The notes under the pieces are model-generated. The model did not search any database. It was not told where the DNA came from and was given only the letters and a program-made list of their open reading frames with translations. Of a stretch of DNA of 64,000 bases, positions 8,465 to 16,746 are shown piece after piece. The stretch covers positions 61,817 to 125,816 of the forward strand of contig JBMYKD010000003.1 of assembly GCA_049595035.1 (NCBI GenBank), in the 5' to 3' direction. Source of the DNA: UBA12202 sp049595035. GTDB lineage: Bacteria > Pseudomonadota > Alphaproteobacteria > Puniceispirillales > UBA1172. A program made the translations under genes and the position numbers. Position 1 is the stretch's first letter, and the number at the start of each line of letters is the position of its first letter.

Positions 8465-9475
8465 TTATTGCTGATCCGTTATAGTAAGGATGACGGAACC
8501 GGCTTTCCCTGATTTTTCCACGGCTTCATGTGCTTTCGCCGCTTCTTCTAATGGCAATTGTAAAGCGATCAGTTCGGTTATGCTGTTATTGTTTAGCCAT
8601 TGGTCAATAGCATGCACTGCCCGCTGTCGGTCAGACTGATCAAGAAGATAGACAAGCATCATGGTCAGGGTGATATTTTTGAACATGAATGGATAAAACG
8701 GGATTTCAGGCCGCATGGCTAATGCTGATCCATAGCTGGCAATACTGCCGCTTTCGTTCAAAACAGTGGCGAGCATATCGGCGTTAATGCCGAATTCTGA
8801 TTCAATAGCATGGTCAATGCCGCCAGATAAATCCAGAATAGCATAAGCCAGATCATCCATTTTATAATTCAGGACATGGTCAGCACCGGCCCGGCTTGCC
8901 GTTTCCATGCTGAGCGGGGTTGATGCTGTGGCTATAACAGTTTTTGCGCCTGCAGCTTTTGCCATCTGAACGGCATAGCGGCCAACAACGCCGCCGCCGC
9001 CACTTACCAGAACAGTTCCGCCGTCAACGGATTTGCCGCAACAGACCGCATGTGCCGCGGTTATTCCGGGGATACCCAGACAGGCGCCATGAATGAAACT
9101 GGTTCCGGCAGGAAGCGGAATGACCTGTTCCACAGGCAGAGTGATATATTCAGCCGCTGATCCATAGGCCCGTTTCCAGCCGGCATTATAAACATAAACC
9201 CGGTCACCGGCAGCATATGCGGTGACATCATTAGCAACAGCATCGACAATACCGGCACCATCACTATGTGGAATGACTTCAGGAAAAGGCATTGCGGCGG
9301 TATTATTGCCGCTTCCACCACGCATTTTTACATCCGAAGGATTAACACCAGAGGTCATTAATCTGACCCGAACTTCACCCTTTTCTAGATCGGGTATCGG
9401 GCGGTCTACCAGTTCCAGCACCTGTTGTGCCGCGCCTTTTTCCCGATAAATGATACATCGCATCAATTTTGACAT
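8465..9475 (-). CDS. Quinone oxidoreductase-like medium-chain dehydrogenase
   Basis: This is a medium-chain dehydrogenase/reductase of about 336 residues, of the zinc-free quinone reductase type. It lacks the GHE zinc motif of alcohol dehydrogenases. The cofactor motif is the glycine-rich VSGGGGVVGRYAVQMAKAAG stretch, and the N-terminal half has the ITAAHAVCCG hinge common in this group. I chose the ATG at 9475, preceded by AAAGG, over an in-frame TTG further upstream. It is the first gene of a two-gene run with the SDR gene. The likely reaction is NADPH-dependent reduction of a quinone or enone; substrate unknown. Confidence 0.85.
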   Translation of the reverse strand: MSKLMRCIIYREKGAAQQVLELVDRPIPDLEKGEVRVRLMTSGVNPSDVKMRGGSGNNTAAMPFPEVIPHSDGAGIVDAVANDVTAYAAGDRVYVYNAGWKRAYGSAAEYITLPVEQVIPLPAGTSFIHGACLGIPGITAAHAVCCGKSVDGGTVLVSGGGGVVGRYAVQMAKAAGAKTVIATASTPLSMETASRAGADHVLNYKMDDLAYAILDLSGGIDHAIESEFGINADMLATVLNESGSIASYGSALAMRPEIPFYPFMFKNITLTMMLVYLLDQSDRQRAVHAIDQWLNNNSITELIALQLPLEEAAKAHEAVEKSGKAGSVILTITDQQ

Positions 9476-9592
9476 TATGGCCTTGCCTTTCTCATCAAAT
9501 TTATTCAATATTTATTCATACAGATTAGACTATCTTTTACTAAATTTGTTGCTGGGTAATAAGTCATAATTATAGCGGTATGAGGATTGACG

Positions 9593-10573
9593 ATGGAAGA
9601 GGTATTTTCAAGGCGTAAGGTTCTTACACCTAAAGAATTACGTTGGTTGAATGAACGATCTGACCTGATGGGCTGGTTACAGATGCTTAGTCATCTGGGG
9701 CTGATTGCAGCGTTATGTGTTGGGCATTACATGGTCATGGGCACATGGTGGGTACTACTTACCGGTTTTGGTCTTGGTGTTTCACTTAACTTTCTTTATG
9801 CCGCACAGCATGAACTGTCACATTGGACAGTGTTCCGCACCAAATGGCTGAATGAATGGTTTGGCCGCTTGATCGGTTTCTTTATGTTATTCCCAAGGGA
9901 TTTTGACCTGATTATGCATTACTCGCATCATCGATATACACAGGACTGGAGCGGGGATGGTGAGCTTGTGCGCCAGCCATATACCCTGTCGTCATATCTG
10001 TTATGGATGGTTGGGGTGACTTATTGGCGGAATCGCATCTGGGGAATCATCCGACGTGGATCAGGTATCATCATTGAACCCTATATCCATGATAATGAGA
10101 AATCTAGGGTAATCATGGAATCCCGTCTTCATATTCTGGGTTATGCTATTATTGCTGGCCTGTCTATCTGGTTTGCCAGATGGGAAGCCCTGACATTCTG
10201 GATTCTTCCCATTATTTTATGCAAGCCTGTGCATCAATTACAGAATACCATCGAACATCTGGGGCTATCGCATGAAAAAGATATTATGAATAATACACGC
10301 TCGACACGCACCAATTTCTTTATGCGGTGGTTGTGCTGGCAGATGCCTTACCATACTGCCCATCATAGCTTTCCTTCCGTGCCATTCTGGAAACTGAAAG
10401 CATTGAACAATAAAATCGAAACAAATGTCGGGCCTGTCCACCGCATGGGCTGGATTGAGTTTCAGATTGCTGTTCTCAAAAAGCTATGGTCAAAAGATGA
10501 AAGCCAGTATCCATCAAATGAGGTATGGGTTGTTCCCAAAAAGAACGGTGGCCATATGACATTAGAAGCATAG
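9593..10573 (+). CDS. Fatty acid desaturase family protein
   Basis: This 326-residue membrane di-iron protein carries the three histidine boxes of the family: HELSH near residue 72, HYSHH near 109, and HTAHH near 260. Hydrophobic segments flank them. The ATG at 9593 has GAGGA 6 bp upstream and is preferred to a TTG two codons earlier. Members insert double bonds into, or hydroxylate, acyl chains or other lipids at the inner membrane. The sequence does not say which position or substrate. It is divergent from the quinone reductase gene and probably cotranscribed with the TIM-barrel gene 35 bp downstream. Confidence 0.88.
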   Translation: MEEVFSRRKVLTPKELRWLNERSDLMGWLQMLSHLGLIAALCVGHYMVMGTWWVLLTGFGLGVSLNFLYAAQHELSHWTVFRTKWLNEWFGRLIGFFMLFPRDFDLIMHYSHHRYTQDWSGDGELVRQPYTLSSYLLWMVGVTYWRNRIWGIIRRGSGIIIEPYIHDNEKSRVIMESRLHILGYAIIAGLSIWFARWEALTFWILPIILCKPVHQLQNTIEHLGLSHEKDIMNNTRSTRTNFFMRWLCWQMPYHTAHHSFPSVPFWKLKALNNKIETNVGPVHRMGWIEFQIAVLKKLWSKDESQYPSNEVWVVPKKNGGHMTLEA

Positions 10574-10608
10574 CCGCTATCGGTTTAACCTGAAACTAGA
10601 GGGTCGTT

Positions 10609-11454
10609 ATGGCAGTATCACTCAAAACCTATACGTCACTCTGGGCGATGCAGCCACATGATCATACAGGGACAATTCTTAGCTATGATGCAGTCTGTGC
10701 CAAAGTGGCTGAGGCTGGATATGATGGGATGGCCATTGATCTGGGGGCAGGTGATGTTGCCCAGGCCAGAGAAGTAGCCCCAATCATGGATAAATACGGG
10801 TTGACGCCGTTAATCGTCGCTTTCCCGAAAACCATAGCTTCCCTCGAAGATACCCTGATCATGGCAAAGGATTTCGGTGCGCCATTTGTTGATGTGATCG
10901 GGCAGGTGATGCCGCTATCTGTTGACGGGATGATCCCTGTGATCAGAACATGGATGGATATGGCTGATCGTATCGGGATGCCTATCCAGTTTGAAACCCA
11001 TCGCAATTGTATCACAAATGATCTGTTTTCGACCCTATGCCTGATTGATGCTATTCCGGAAATGCGGCTTTGTGCAGATTTATCGCATTTTGTTGTAGAT
11101 CGTGAGTTTAAACTGCCGATGAGCCGTGATGAACTCAATATGATCAGCCGTATTCTGGAACGATCAGACAGTTTTCAGGGGCGTGTGGCCAGCCGCCAGC
11201 AGATACAGCTTCAGCTTGATTTTCCTCAACATCAGAAATGGGTTGAACTGTTCAAAATCTGGTGGCGTGAGGGCTTGAATAGCTGGCTTGAGCGTAACGA
11301 AGACGGGGATTGCCTCTTTCTCTGTGAATTAGGGCCACCTGAATATGCGATGACAGATAGCAACGGGGTTGAAATGTCTAATCGCTGGGAAGAAGCCTTG
11401 ATGATCAAAGGCTGGATCGAAGACATGTGGCAAGAGTTAACGGCCTCTCACTAA
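10609..11454 (+). CDS. Sugar phosphate isomerase/epimerase-like TIM-barrel protein
   Basis: This 281-residue protein resembles the xylose isomerase-like TIM-barrel family (AP endonuclease 2 superfamily). The evidence is the repeated strand ends VDVIGQ, IQFETHRN, LCADLSHF and LCELGPPEY, with acidic and histidine residues that could bind a metal. Such enzymes isomerise or epimerise sugars or related polyols. The substrate cannot be told. It is 35 bp after the desaturase gene. Its stop codon shares bases with the stop of the convergent mlrC-like gene (CTAA). Confidence 0.75.
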   Translation: MAVSLKTYTSLWAMQPHDHTGTILSYDAVCAKVAEAGYDGMAIDLGAGDVAQAREVAPIMDKYGLTPLIVAFPKTIASLEDTLIMAKDFGAPFVDVIGQVMPLSVDGMIPVIRTWMDMADRIGMPIQFETHRNCITNDLFSTLCLIDAIPEMRLCADLSHFVVDREFKLPMSRDELNMISRILERSDSFQGRVASRQQIQLQLDFPQHQKWVELFKIWWREGLNSWLERNEDGDCLFLCELGPPEYAMTDSNGVEMSNRWEEALMIKGWIEDMWQELTASH

Positions 11455-12941
11455 TTCCCTATCCTTACGCCATCACGCAAATGGCGATAAGGCAACCGGT
11501 TTAACCGGCATTCGAATAATCCGGGGGATGCCACATGAATAATCTGGCTTGCTAAATGTTCAAAATCGGCACGATAGTGAACGGTGCTTTTCAGGGCAAT
11601 GATCCGTGTACTGGTCAGGTCAATTCCGAAACTGGTAAAAAAACACTGGTCAAGGCATTGCGTGCGATATGAACTTACCACAAGGTGGATATTGTTTGCG
11701 CCATGTATAGACACAAGACAGCTAAGACCGATTTCTGCTTCACCGCCGCCATACATATCACCGGTATATGTAAATCTGCCATCATGCAAAGCTTCAACGG
11801 TAAAACATCCTTCAAACGGGGTATCTTCCATGACAGCAGACTGGCCACCTAGTGGGGTATTTAACAGATTGCCATTACCAGCTTCATGGGCGGCTTTGAC
11901 AAAATCCGGGTCACAAATCACCCCCATAACTACATTTTCGGCATGAGATTCATATAACGCTTTCAGCAATCCGGTTGTATCAGCACTGCCGCCGGCCCCG
12001 GGATTATCCTGAACATCTGCCAGAATAACAGGCTTGCCATGTGTTGATGCCATAGCCGCCTTTACCGCCGGATATGGGTCAATGAGCATAGGATCAAAAT
12101 CAGCTTCGCGCGTCATGACCATATCCCAAATTTCATCAGCTATATCATTAGCCTGTGCTGGCGTGGATGCATAAGCCAGCACGGAGGCGCCACAATCTGG
12201 AATGTCAGAGGCGCTGAAACCCATAGCCAGATCAGCAAAAGCCCCCTGATTGCCATCGATATGGGCAAGGTGACCATAAATGGACTGGCAGGGATCATGG
12301 CCGGTATATTGTGCGGGCAAAGCAATCAGAAAAGGAATTTGCCGGAACGCTGGATAGATTTTATGCCCTGCCATCAATCGCAATAATTCCGCCATGGCCC
12401 TTGACCCTGTTTCTGCCATGTCCAGATGCGGATAAGTGCGATAGATAGTTATCACATTGGCTAAATCCACCATTTGCTGTGTGATATTGGCATGGAGATC
12501 AAGACTGATAGCGATAGGAATCTGATGACCGATACGCGATCTGATCCGGCGTAATAATTCGCCTTCACCATCAAAATAGCTGGAGGTCACCATTGCCCCA
12601 TGCAAATCGAGATATATTCCGTCACAAGCACCGGCGGCGTCAAGCCCATCACAGATCATGGTGGAAATGCGATCAAATGCATCATCGGTTACATATCCCC
12701 CCGGTTCTGCCGCGCACCATACAAGTGGCATCAACGTTATCTGATCCTGAGATTGGCGGTTGGCCAGAGCGGTTTCAATTGCTCCGGTTATAGGCAGGTT
12801 CATTCCTTTAGTGACGGTGATCACGTCCTGACCAGTAGTAAGCCCAGGCCATGAATCTGCCATAACAAAATCATCATATTCTGTTACCGTTGGGGCAAAG
12901 GTATTGGTTTCATGTTGGAAACCGCCAATCGCAATCCGCAT
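11451..12941 (-). CDS. M81 family metallopeptidase (MlrC-like)
   Basis: This protein of about 496 residues begins MRIAIGGFQHETNTFAP, the hallmark N terminus of the MlrC/M81 family. Further conserved pieces are LDLHGAMV, ISLDLHANI, TYPHLDMAETG and DNPGAGGSADTTGLL. The founding member cuts linearised microcystin products, but most homologues have unknown peptide substrates. The ATG at 12941 has GGGAG 6 bp before it; an upstream TTG is less likely. It is the last gene of a run with a complete peptide-type ABC importer, so a role in breaking down an imported peptide or amide is plausible. Confidence 0.85.
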   Translation of the reverse strand: MRIAIGGFQHETNTFAPTVTEYDDFVMADSWPGLTTGQDVITVTKGMNLPITGAIETALANRQSQDQITLMPLVWCAAEPGGYVTDDAFDRISTMICDGLDAAGACDGIYLDLHGAMVTSSYFDGEGELLRRIRSRIGHQIPIAISLDLHANITQQMVDLANVITIYRTYPHLDMAETGSRAMAELLRLMAGHKIYPAFRQIPFLIALPAQYTGHDPCQSIYGHLAHIDGNQGAFADLAMGFSASDIPDCGASVLAYASTPAQANDIADEIWDMVMTREADFDPMLIDPYPAVKAAMASTHGKPVILADVQDNPGAGGSADTTGLLKALYESHAENVVMGVICDPDFVKAAHEAGNGNLLNTPLGGQSAVMEDTPFEGCFTVEALHDGRFTYTGDMYGGGEAEIGLSCLVSIHGANNIHLVVSSYRTQCLDQCFFTSFGIDLTSTRIIALKSTVHYRADFEHLASQIIHVASPGLFECRLNRLPYRHLRDGVRIGN

Positions 12942-12980
12942 ATGCGGCTCCCGCAATTATGATGGGCTATATCAGTAATG

Positions 12981-14687
12981 CTAAGATATGCCTTTTTCTT
13001 TCATTTTGGCAATAGCGGCATCTCCAAGATTATCCTTACCCCGGCTTTCCAGAAGCTGATCAAGCCATTTGGGGTCCATTTCAGGGACAGACCCTAGCAA
13101 TAATTCGGTATAGGGATGGTGAGGTGGCTTGAACATTTTGGATTTAATACCCTGTTCTACTACATAACCATCTTTCATGACGACCACCTCATCAGCGATA
13201 GCCCGCACGGTGGCCAGATCATGTGTAATGAACATATAGGACAGATCAAGATCAGATTGAAGCCGGTCAAGCAGTTTCAATATTCCTTCTGCTACCAGTT
13301 GATCTAGTGCGCTTGTCACCTCATCACAAATGATAACGGTAGGTTCGGCAGCAATTGCCCGGGCAATACCGATACGCTGTTTCTGGCCGCCTGAAAGTTC
13401 AGACGGCAGTCGGTCAATAAACTGATCAGGTTCCATTTCAATCATATGGAGCAGATCACGCACGCGATCTTCAAGGGCCTTTCCGGTCAGACCAAGATAC
13501 ATGCTGGCCGGTCGGGCAATCAGGTCACGAATACGAAGTTTTGGATTAAGCGCAGTATCGGCCATCTGATAGATCATCTGGATATGACGCAGCTGTTCCC
13601 GGTTTCTTGCCTGATAATTGCTAGGCAGGGTTTCACCCTGAAAATCCACGGAACCTATGCGGGGTGGAAGCAATCCGGTCACTACACGGGCTGTTGTTGA
13701 TTTACCGCTTCCGGATTCGCCAACAACGGCAACTGTCCGGCGTTTATGGATATCAAAAGATACTTCTTTTAATACATCAACGCTGGCATGATATCCGGCG
13801 GTTACGGACTTAATGGAAATGACAGGTGTTTGATTTTTAACAGGTGGCTGTTCTTTGCGTGAATATTCACGAACGGCCCATAATGATTTTGTATAATCTT
13901 CGGATGGTTTTTTGAGCATGACCTCAGTTGCGGCCTGTTCAACCTCATCCCCCTTGAGCAGAACTTTGATACGATCAGCCATCTGTGCCACAACTGCCAG
14001 ATCATGGCTGATGTAAATAGCGGCTGTATTAAACTCTTTGACAATTTCCTTAATCGCGGCCAGCACTTCAATCTGTGTGGTCACATCCAGAGCAGTGGTG
14101 GGTTCATCAAAAATAATCAAATCTGGCCGGCAGGATAACGCCATGGCGGTCATCGCGCGTTGTAACTGGCCGCCCGATACCTCATGAGGGTAACGAAGCC
14201 CGAAGGTATCCGGTGATGGCAGATTCATCCGGCTATAAAGATCGAGAGCATATTCGGATGCCTTGTTTCGGTTCATCACATTGTGGATAAGCGGGGTTTC
14301 ACAAAACTGATCAATTAATTTATGCGCGGGATTAAAACTGGCAGCAGCAGACTGGGCAACATAGGCGATGCGCTTACCCCGCAACCCACGCAAGCTGGCT
14401 TTATCCAGTTGCATCAAATCCATGCCATCAAAAGTGATGCTGCCGTCAGTGATTTTACATCCATCACGGCAGAACCCCATAGCGGCCAGCCCCAGTGTTG
14501 ATTTACCAGCGCCGGATTCACCAATAAGGCCTAGCACCTCACCCCGATATAAATCCAGATCAATGCCATTAATGATATCAACCCAGGTTTCGTCGCTTTT
14601 GCCTTTGATATGTATATTCCGCATCTGAAGCAGAATATCACCCTGTTTTGGTGTAGCGTCTGATTTGGCAGATGGGCGTTTTGTCAT
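12981..14687 (-). CDS. Dipeptide/oligopeptide ABC transporter, fused double ATPase
   Basis: This 568-residue protein joins two ABC ATPase halves, equal to DppD plus DppF. The first half has Walker A GESGAGKST near residue 57 and signature VSGGQLQRA. The second has GESGSGKST near 330 and LSGGQKQRIGIARA, each with its own Walker B (IIFDEPTTALD and VIICDEVTSALD). It powers import through the two permeases encoded just upstream. It starts 10 bp after the DppC-like gene. Fused forms are common in alphaproteobacterial peptide, opine and glutathione systems, so the exact cargo is open. Confidence 0.93.
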   Translation of the reverse strand: MTKRPSAKSDATPKQGDILLQMRNIHIKGKSDETWVDIINGIDLDLYRGEVLGLIGESGAGKSTLGLAAMGFCRDGCKITDGSITFDGMDLMQLDKASLRGLRGKRIAYVAQSAAASFNPAHKLIDQFCETPLIHNVMNRNKASEYALDLYSRMNLPSPDTFGLRYPHEVSGGQLQRAMTAMALSCRPDLIIFDEPTTALDVTTQIEVLAAIKEIVKEFNTAAIYISHDLAVVAQMADRIKVLLKGDEVEQAATEVMLKKPSEDYTKSLWAVREYSRKEQPPVKNQTPVISIKSVTAGYHASVDVLKEVSFDIHKRRTVAVVGESGSGKSTTARVVTGLLPPRIGSVDFQGETLPSNYQARNREQLRHIQMIYQMADTALNPKLRIRDLIARPASMYLGLTGKALEDRVRDLLHMIEMEPDQFIDRLPSELSGGQKQRIGIARAIAAEPTVIICDEVTSALDQLVAEGILKLLDRLQSDLDLSYMFITHDLATVRAIADEVVVMKDGYVVEQGIKSKMFKPPHHPYTELLLGSVPEMDPKWLDQLLESRGKDNLGDAAIAKMKEKGIS

Positions 14688-14697
14688 TATCTCTTCC

Positions 14698-15621
14698 TCA
14701 ATCTTTTAGGCCACTAGCGCGGTGAAGCATCCAGTCCACCACAAAGTTTACAGCAATCGTCAAGAGAGCAATCGCGCCAGCTGGAATAAGTGGGGTAATA
14801 TCACCAAAGCTGATCAGATCAGCATTATCGCGTACCATTGAACCCCAGTCAGCCATCGGTGGCTGTAAGCCAAGACCCATGAAGGACAGGGCGGAAATCA
14901 TGAGGAAAACAAAACAGAAGCGAAGACCGAATTCAGCCGCTAATGGTGCGAGAGCATTAGGTAGAATCTCACGAATGATCAGATATAGTGTATTTTCCCC
15001 GCGTAGTTTAGCGGCTTCAATATAGTCAAGTTGAACAATATTAAGGGCAACAGCCCGGGCTATTCTGAACACACGTGTTGAATCAATAGTGGCAATAACA
15101 ATAATCAGACTGAAGACGTTTGTGCCAAAAATCGTCAACATAAGAAGTGAGAAGATCAGCGAAGGGATTGCCATCAGCACGTCAATCATACGGCTGAGAA
15201 TCTGGTCAATCAATCCACCCTTAAGCGCTGCATAAATACCGATAATAGTGCCAAAAATAAATGCTAGAGCCGTGATCAGAAAGGCAATGCCAACGGTGTT
15301 TCGTGCCCCATAGATCAGGCGGGTAAATACATCGCGCCCCAGATTGTCTGTCCCCAGCCAGTAATCAGAACTCCAAGGTTCAAATCCGGATGACAGAATT
15401 TCAGCTTCACCATAAGGGGCAATCATCGGCGCAAAGACAGCGCATAATATATAGATGATGATAACCAGCATGCCAAAACAGGCTGTTAACGGGGCTGTCC
15501 GGAATAATTTTGCTGTATTCTGACCGGATATCTGAATGAGTAATGCTCTGAAACACCACCCTGCGCCAAGCGAAACAAGAACAGCAAGGATGATCCATAA
15601 TAAGATAATGAGATATGTCAT
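14698..15621 (-). CDS. Peptide ABC transporter permease, DppC type
   Basis: This 307-residue inner-membrane permease belongs to the DppC/OppC family, with the family EYIEAAKLRG-like loop here as YIEAAKLRGEN and the usual GTDNLGRDVFTRLIYGAR stretch after the first periplasmic part. An extra hydrophobic segment of about 20 residues (TYLIILLWIILAVLVSLGAG) precedes the usual cytoplasmic start, so it may have seven instead of six membrane segments. It lies between the DppB-type permease (15 bp upstream) and the fused ATPase (10 bp downstream). Confidence 0.92.
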   Translation of the reverse strand: MTYLIILLWIILAVLVSLGAGWCFRALLIQISGQNTAKLFRTAPLTACFGMLVIIIYILCAVFAPMIAPYGEAEILSSGFEPWSSDYWLGTDNLGRDVFTRLIYGARNTVGIAFLITALAFIFGTIIGIYAALKGGLIDQILSRMIDVLMAIPSLIFSLLMLTIFGTNVFSLIIVIATIDSTRVFRIARAVALNIVQLDYIEAAKLRGENTLYLIIREILPNALAPLAAEFGLRFCFVFLMISALSFMGLGLQPPMADWGSMVRDNADLISFGDITPLIPAGAIALLTIAVNFVVDWMLHRASGLKD

Positions 15622-15636
15622 AATGCGTTCTCTATC

Positions 15637-16590
15637 CTATCGTTGCCGCATCAAGCGTGGGTTAGTAACCGTGGAAATGATATCTGCCAGCAGATTAAGC
15701 CCAACATAGGCTGTGGCAAAAATCAGTGCCGTGGCCTGTACCACCGGCACATCACGGAATTTCACGCCATCAACCATGAGCTGACCCAGTCCGGGGAAGA
15801 CGAAAACAATTTCCACAATAACAACCCCGGTAATCAGATAAGCCAGATTAAGCGCGACGACATTTACAATCGGCGCAATGGCATTCGGTAAAGCATGATG
15901 GACAATCACCCGCCGCGGCTTAACGCCTTTCAGGTTAGCCATTTCAATATAGGGAAGAGCTAACACATTGATGATTGCCGCTCTTGTCATTCGCATCATA
16001 TGGGCGGTCACCACCAGCGTCAGTGTTAAAGCAGGCAGAAAGCACACATAGATTTTATCCATAAAATCTGATTGGGGATTAATATTTGCCATTGATGGGA
16101 AATAACCCGACAGGGCAAAGAAATAGATCAGGATATAGCCCACGAGAAATTCTGGCATCGAGATGGCGGATAGGGCGGTTGCATTTGAAATGCGGTCAAA
16201 ATAGCTGTTGCGGAACAGAGAGGCAATCATACCAAGAATCAGGGCCAGCGGAACCGCAATGCATGCTGTGTATAATGTCAGGAATAGGGTGTTCTGTAAT
16301 CGGGGGGCAATGAGATCGGCAATCGGTTTTTTGAGGGCAAGCGAGTTACCAAAATCCCCTTGCAGAATACCGCCAAGCCAGTTGATATAACGGGTATGTG
16401 CTGGTAAATCCAGACCAAGTTCTTTTCGGATGGCGGCGACATTTTCTGGTGTCGCCTGCTGTCCAAGTATGGTTTCGGCCAAATCACCGGGTAGGGCTTC
16501 AACAGAAAGGAAGATCAATAATGATAACAGCAGCAAGGTTAGAACCCCTAAACCTAAGCGCTTGATTATCATTTTTATTACATTTGACAT
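15637..16590 (-). CDS. Peptide ABC transporter permease, DppB type
   Basis: This 317-residue permease of the DppB/OppB family has about six membrane segments. The N terminus carries LGVLTLLLLSLLIFLSVEALPGD, with the family's LPGD, and the cytoplasmic coupling loop reads YIEMANLKGVKPRRVIVHHA. It forms the channel with the DppC-type protein. It is separated from the binding-protein gene by about 156 bp that hold a hairpin, which probably lowers permease expression relative to the binding protein. Confidence 0.92.
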   Translation of the reverse strand: MSNVIKMIIKRLGLGVLTLLLLSLLIFLSVEALPGDLAETILGQQATPENVAAIRKELGLDLPAHTRYINWLGGILQGDFGNSLALKKPIADLIAPRLQNTLFLTLYTACIAVPLALILGMIASLFRNSYFDRISNATALSAISMPEFLVGYILIYFFALSGYFPSMANINPQSDFMDKIYVCFLPALTLTLVVTAHMMRMTRAAIINVLALPYIEMANLKGVKPRRVIVHHALPNAIAPIVNVVALNLAYLITGVVIVEIVFVFPGLGQLMVDGVKFRDVPVVQATALIFATAYVGLNLLADIISTVTNPRLMRQR

Positions 16591-16690
16591 TAATTATTAC
16601 TCTCTGAGCTAACTAATTTAACTTATTGTAATATATAGGAAAGTAAATGGTAATTGTTTATGAGAATAAGGTTGTTTCCGACAATAAAGG

Positions 16691-16716
16691 GGAAAGCCAG
16701 ATGAAACTGGCTTTCC
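16691..16716 (-). terminator. Hairpin between the binding-protein and permease genes
   Basis: A perfect 10-bp stem (GGAAAGCCAG with CTGGCTTTCC) encloses a 6-base loop. On the minus strand it follows the binding-protein stop by about 30 bp, with a short interrupted T run (CCTTTATTG). It probably acts as a partial terminator or a 3' stabiliser, as is common after solute-binding-protein genes. Confidence 0.65.
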
Positions 16717-16746
16717 ACTATTAAGGTTCTAGACTGTAAGTCCAGA

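Noticed and set aside
11584..11946. A 120-codon frame opposite the MlrC-like gene
   Set aside because: No ribosome-binding site, no domain, and it lies within conserved MlrC-family sequence on the other strand.
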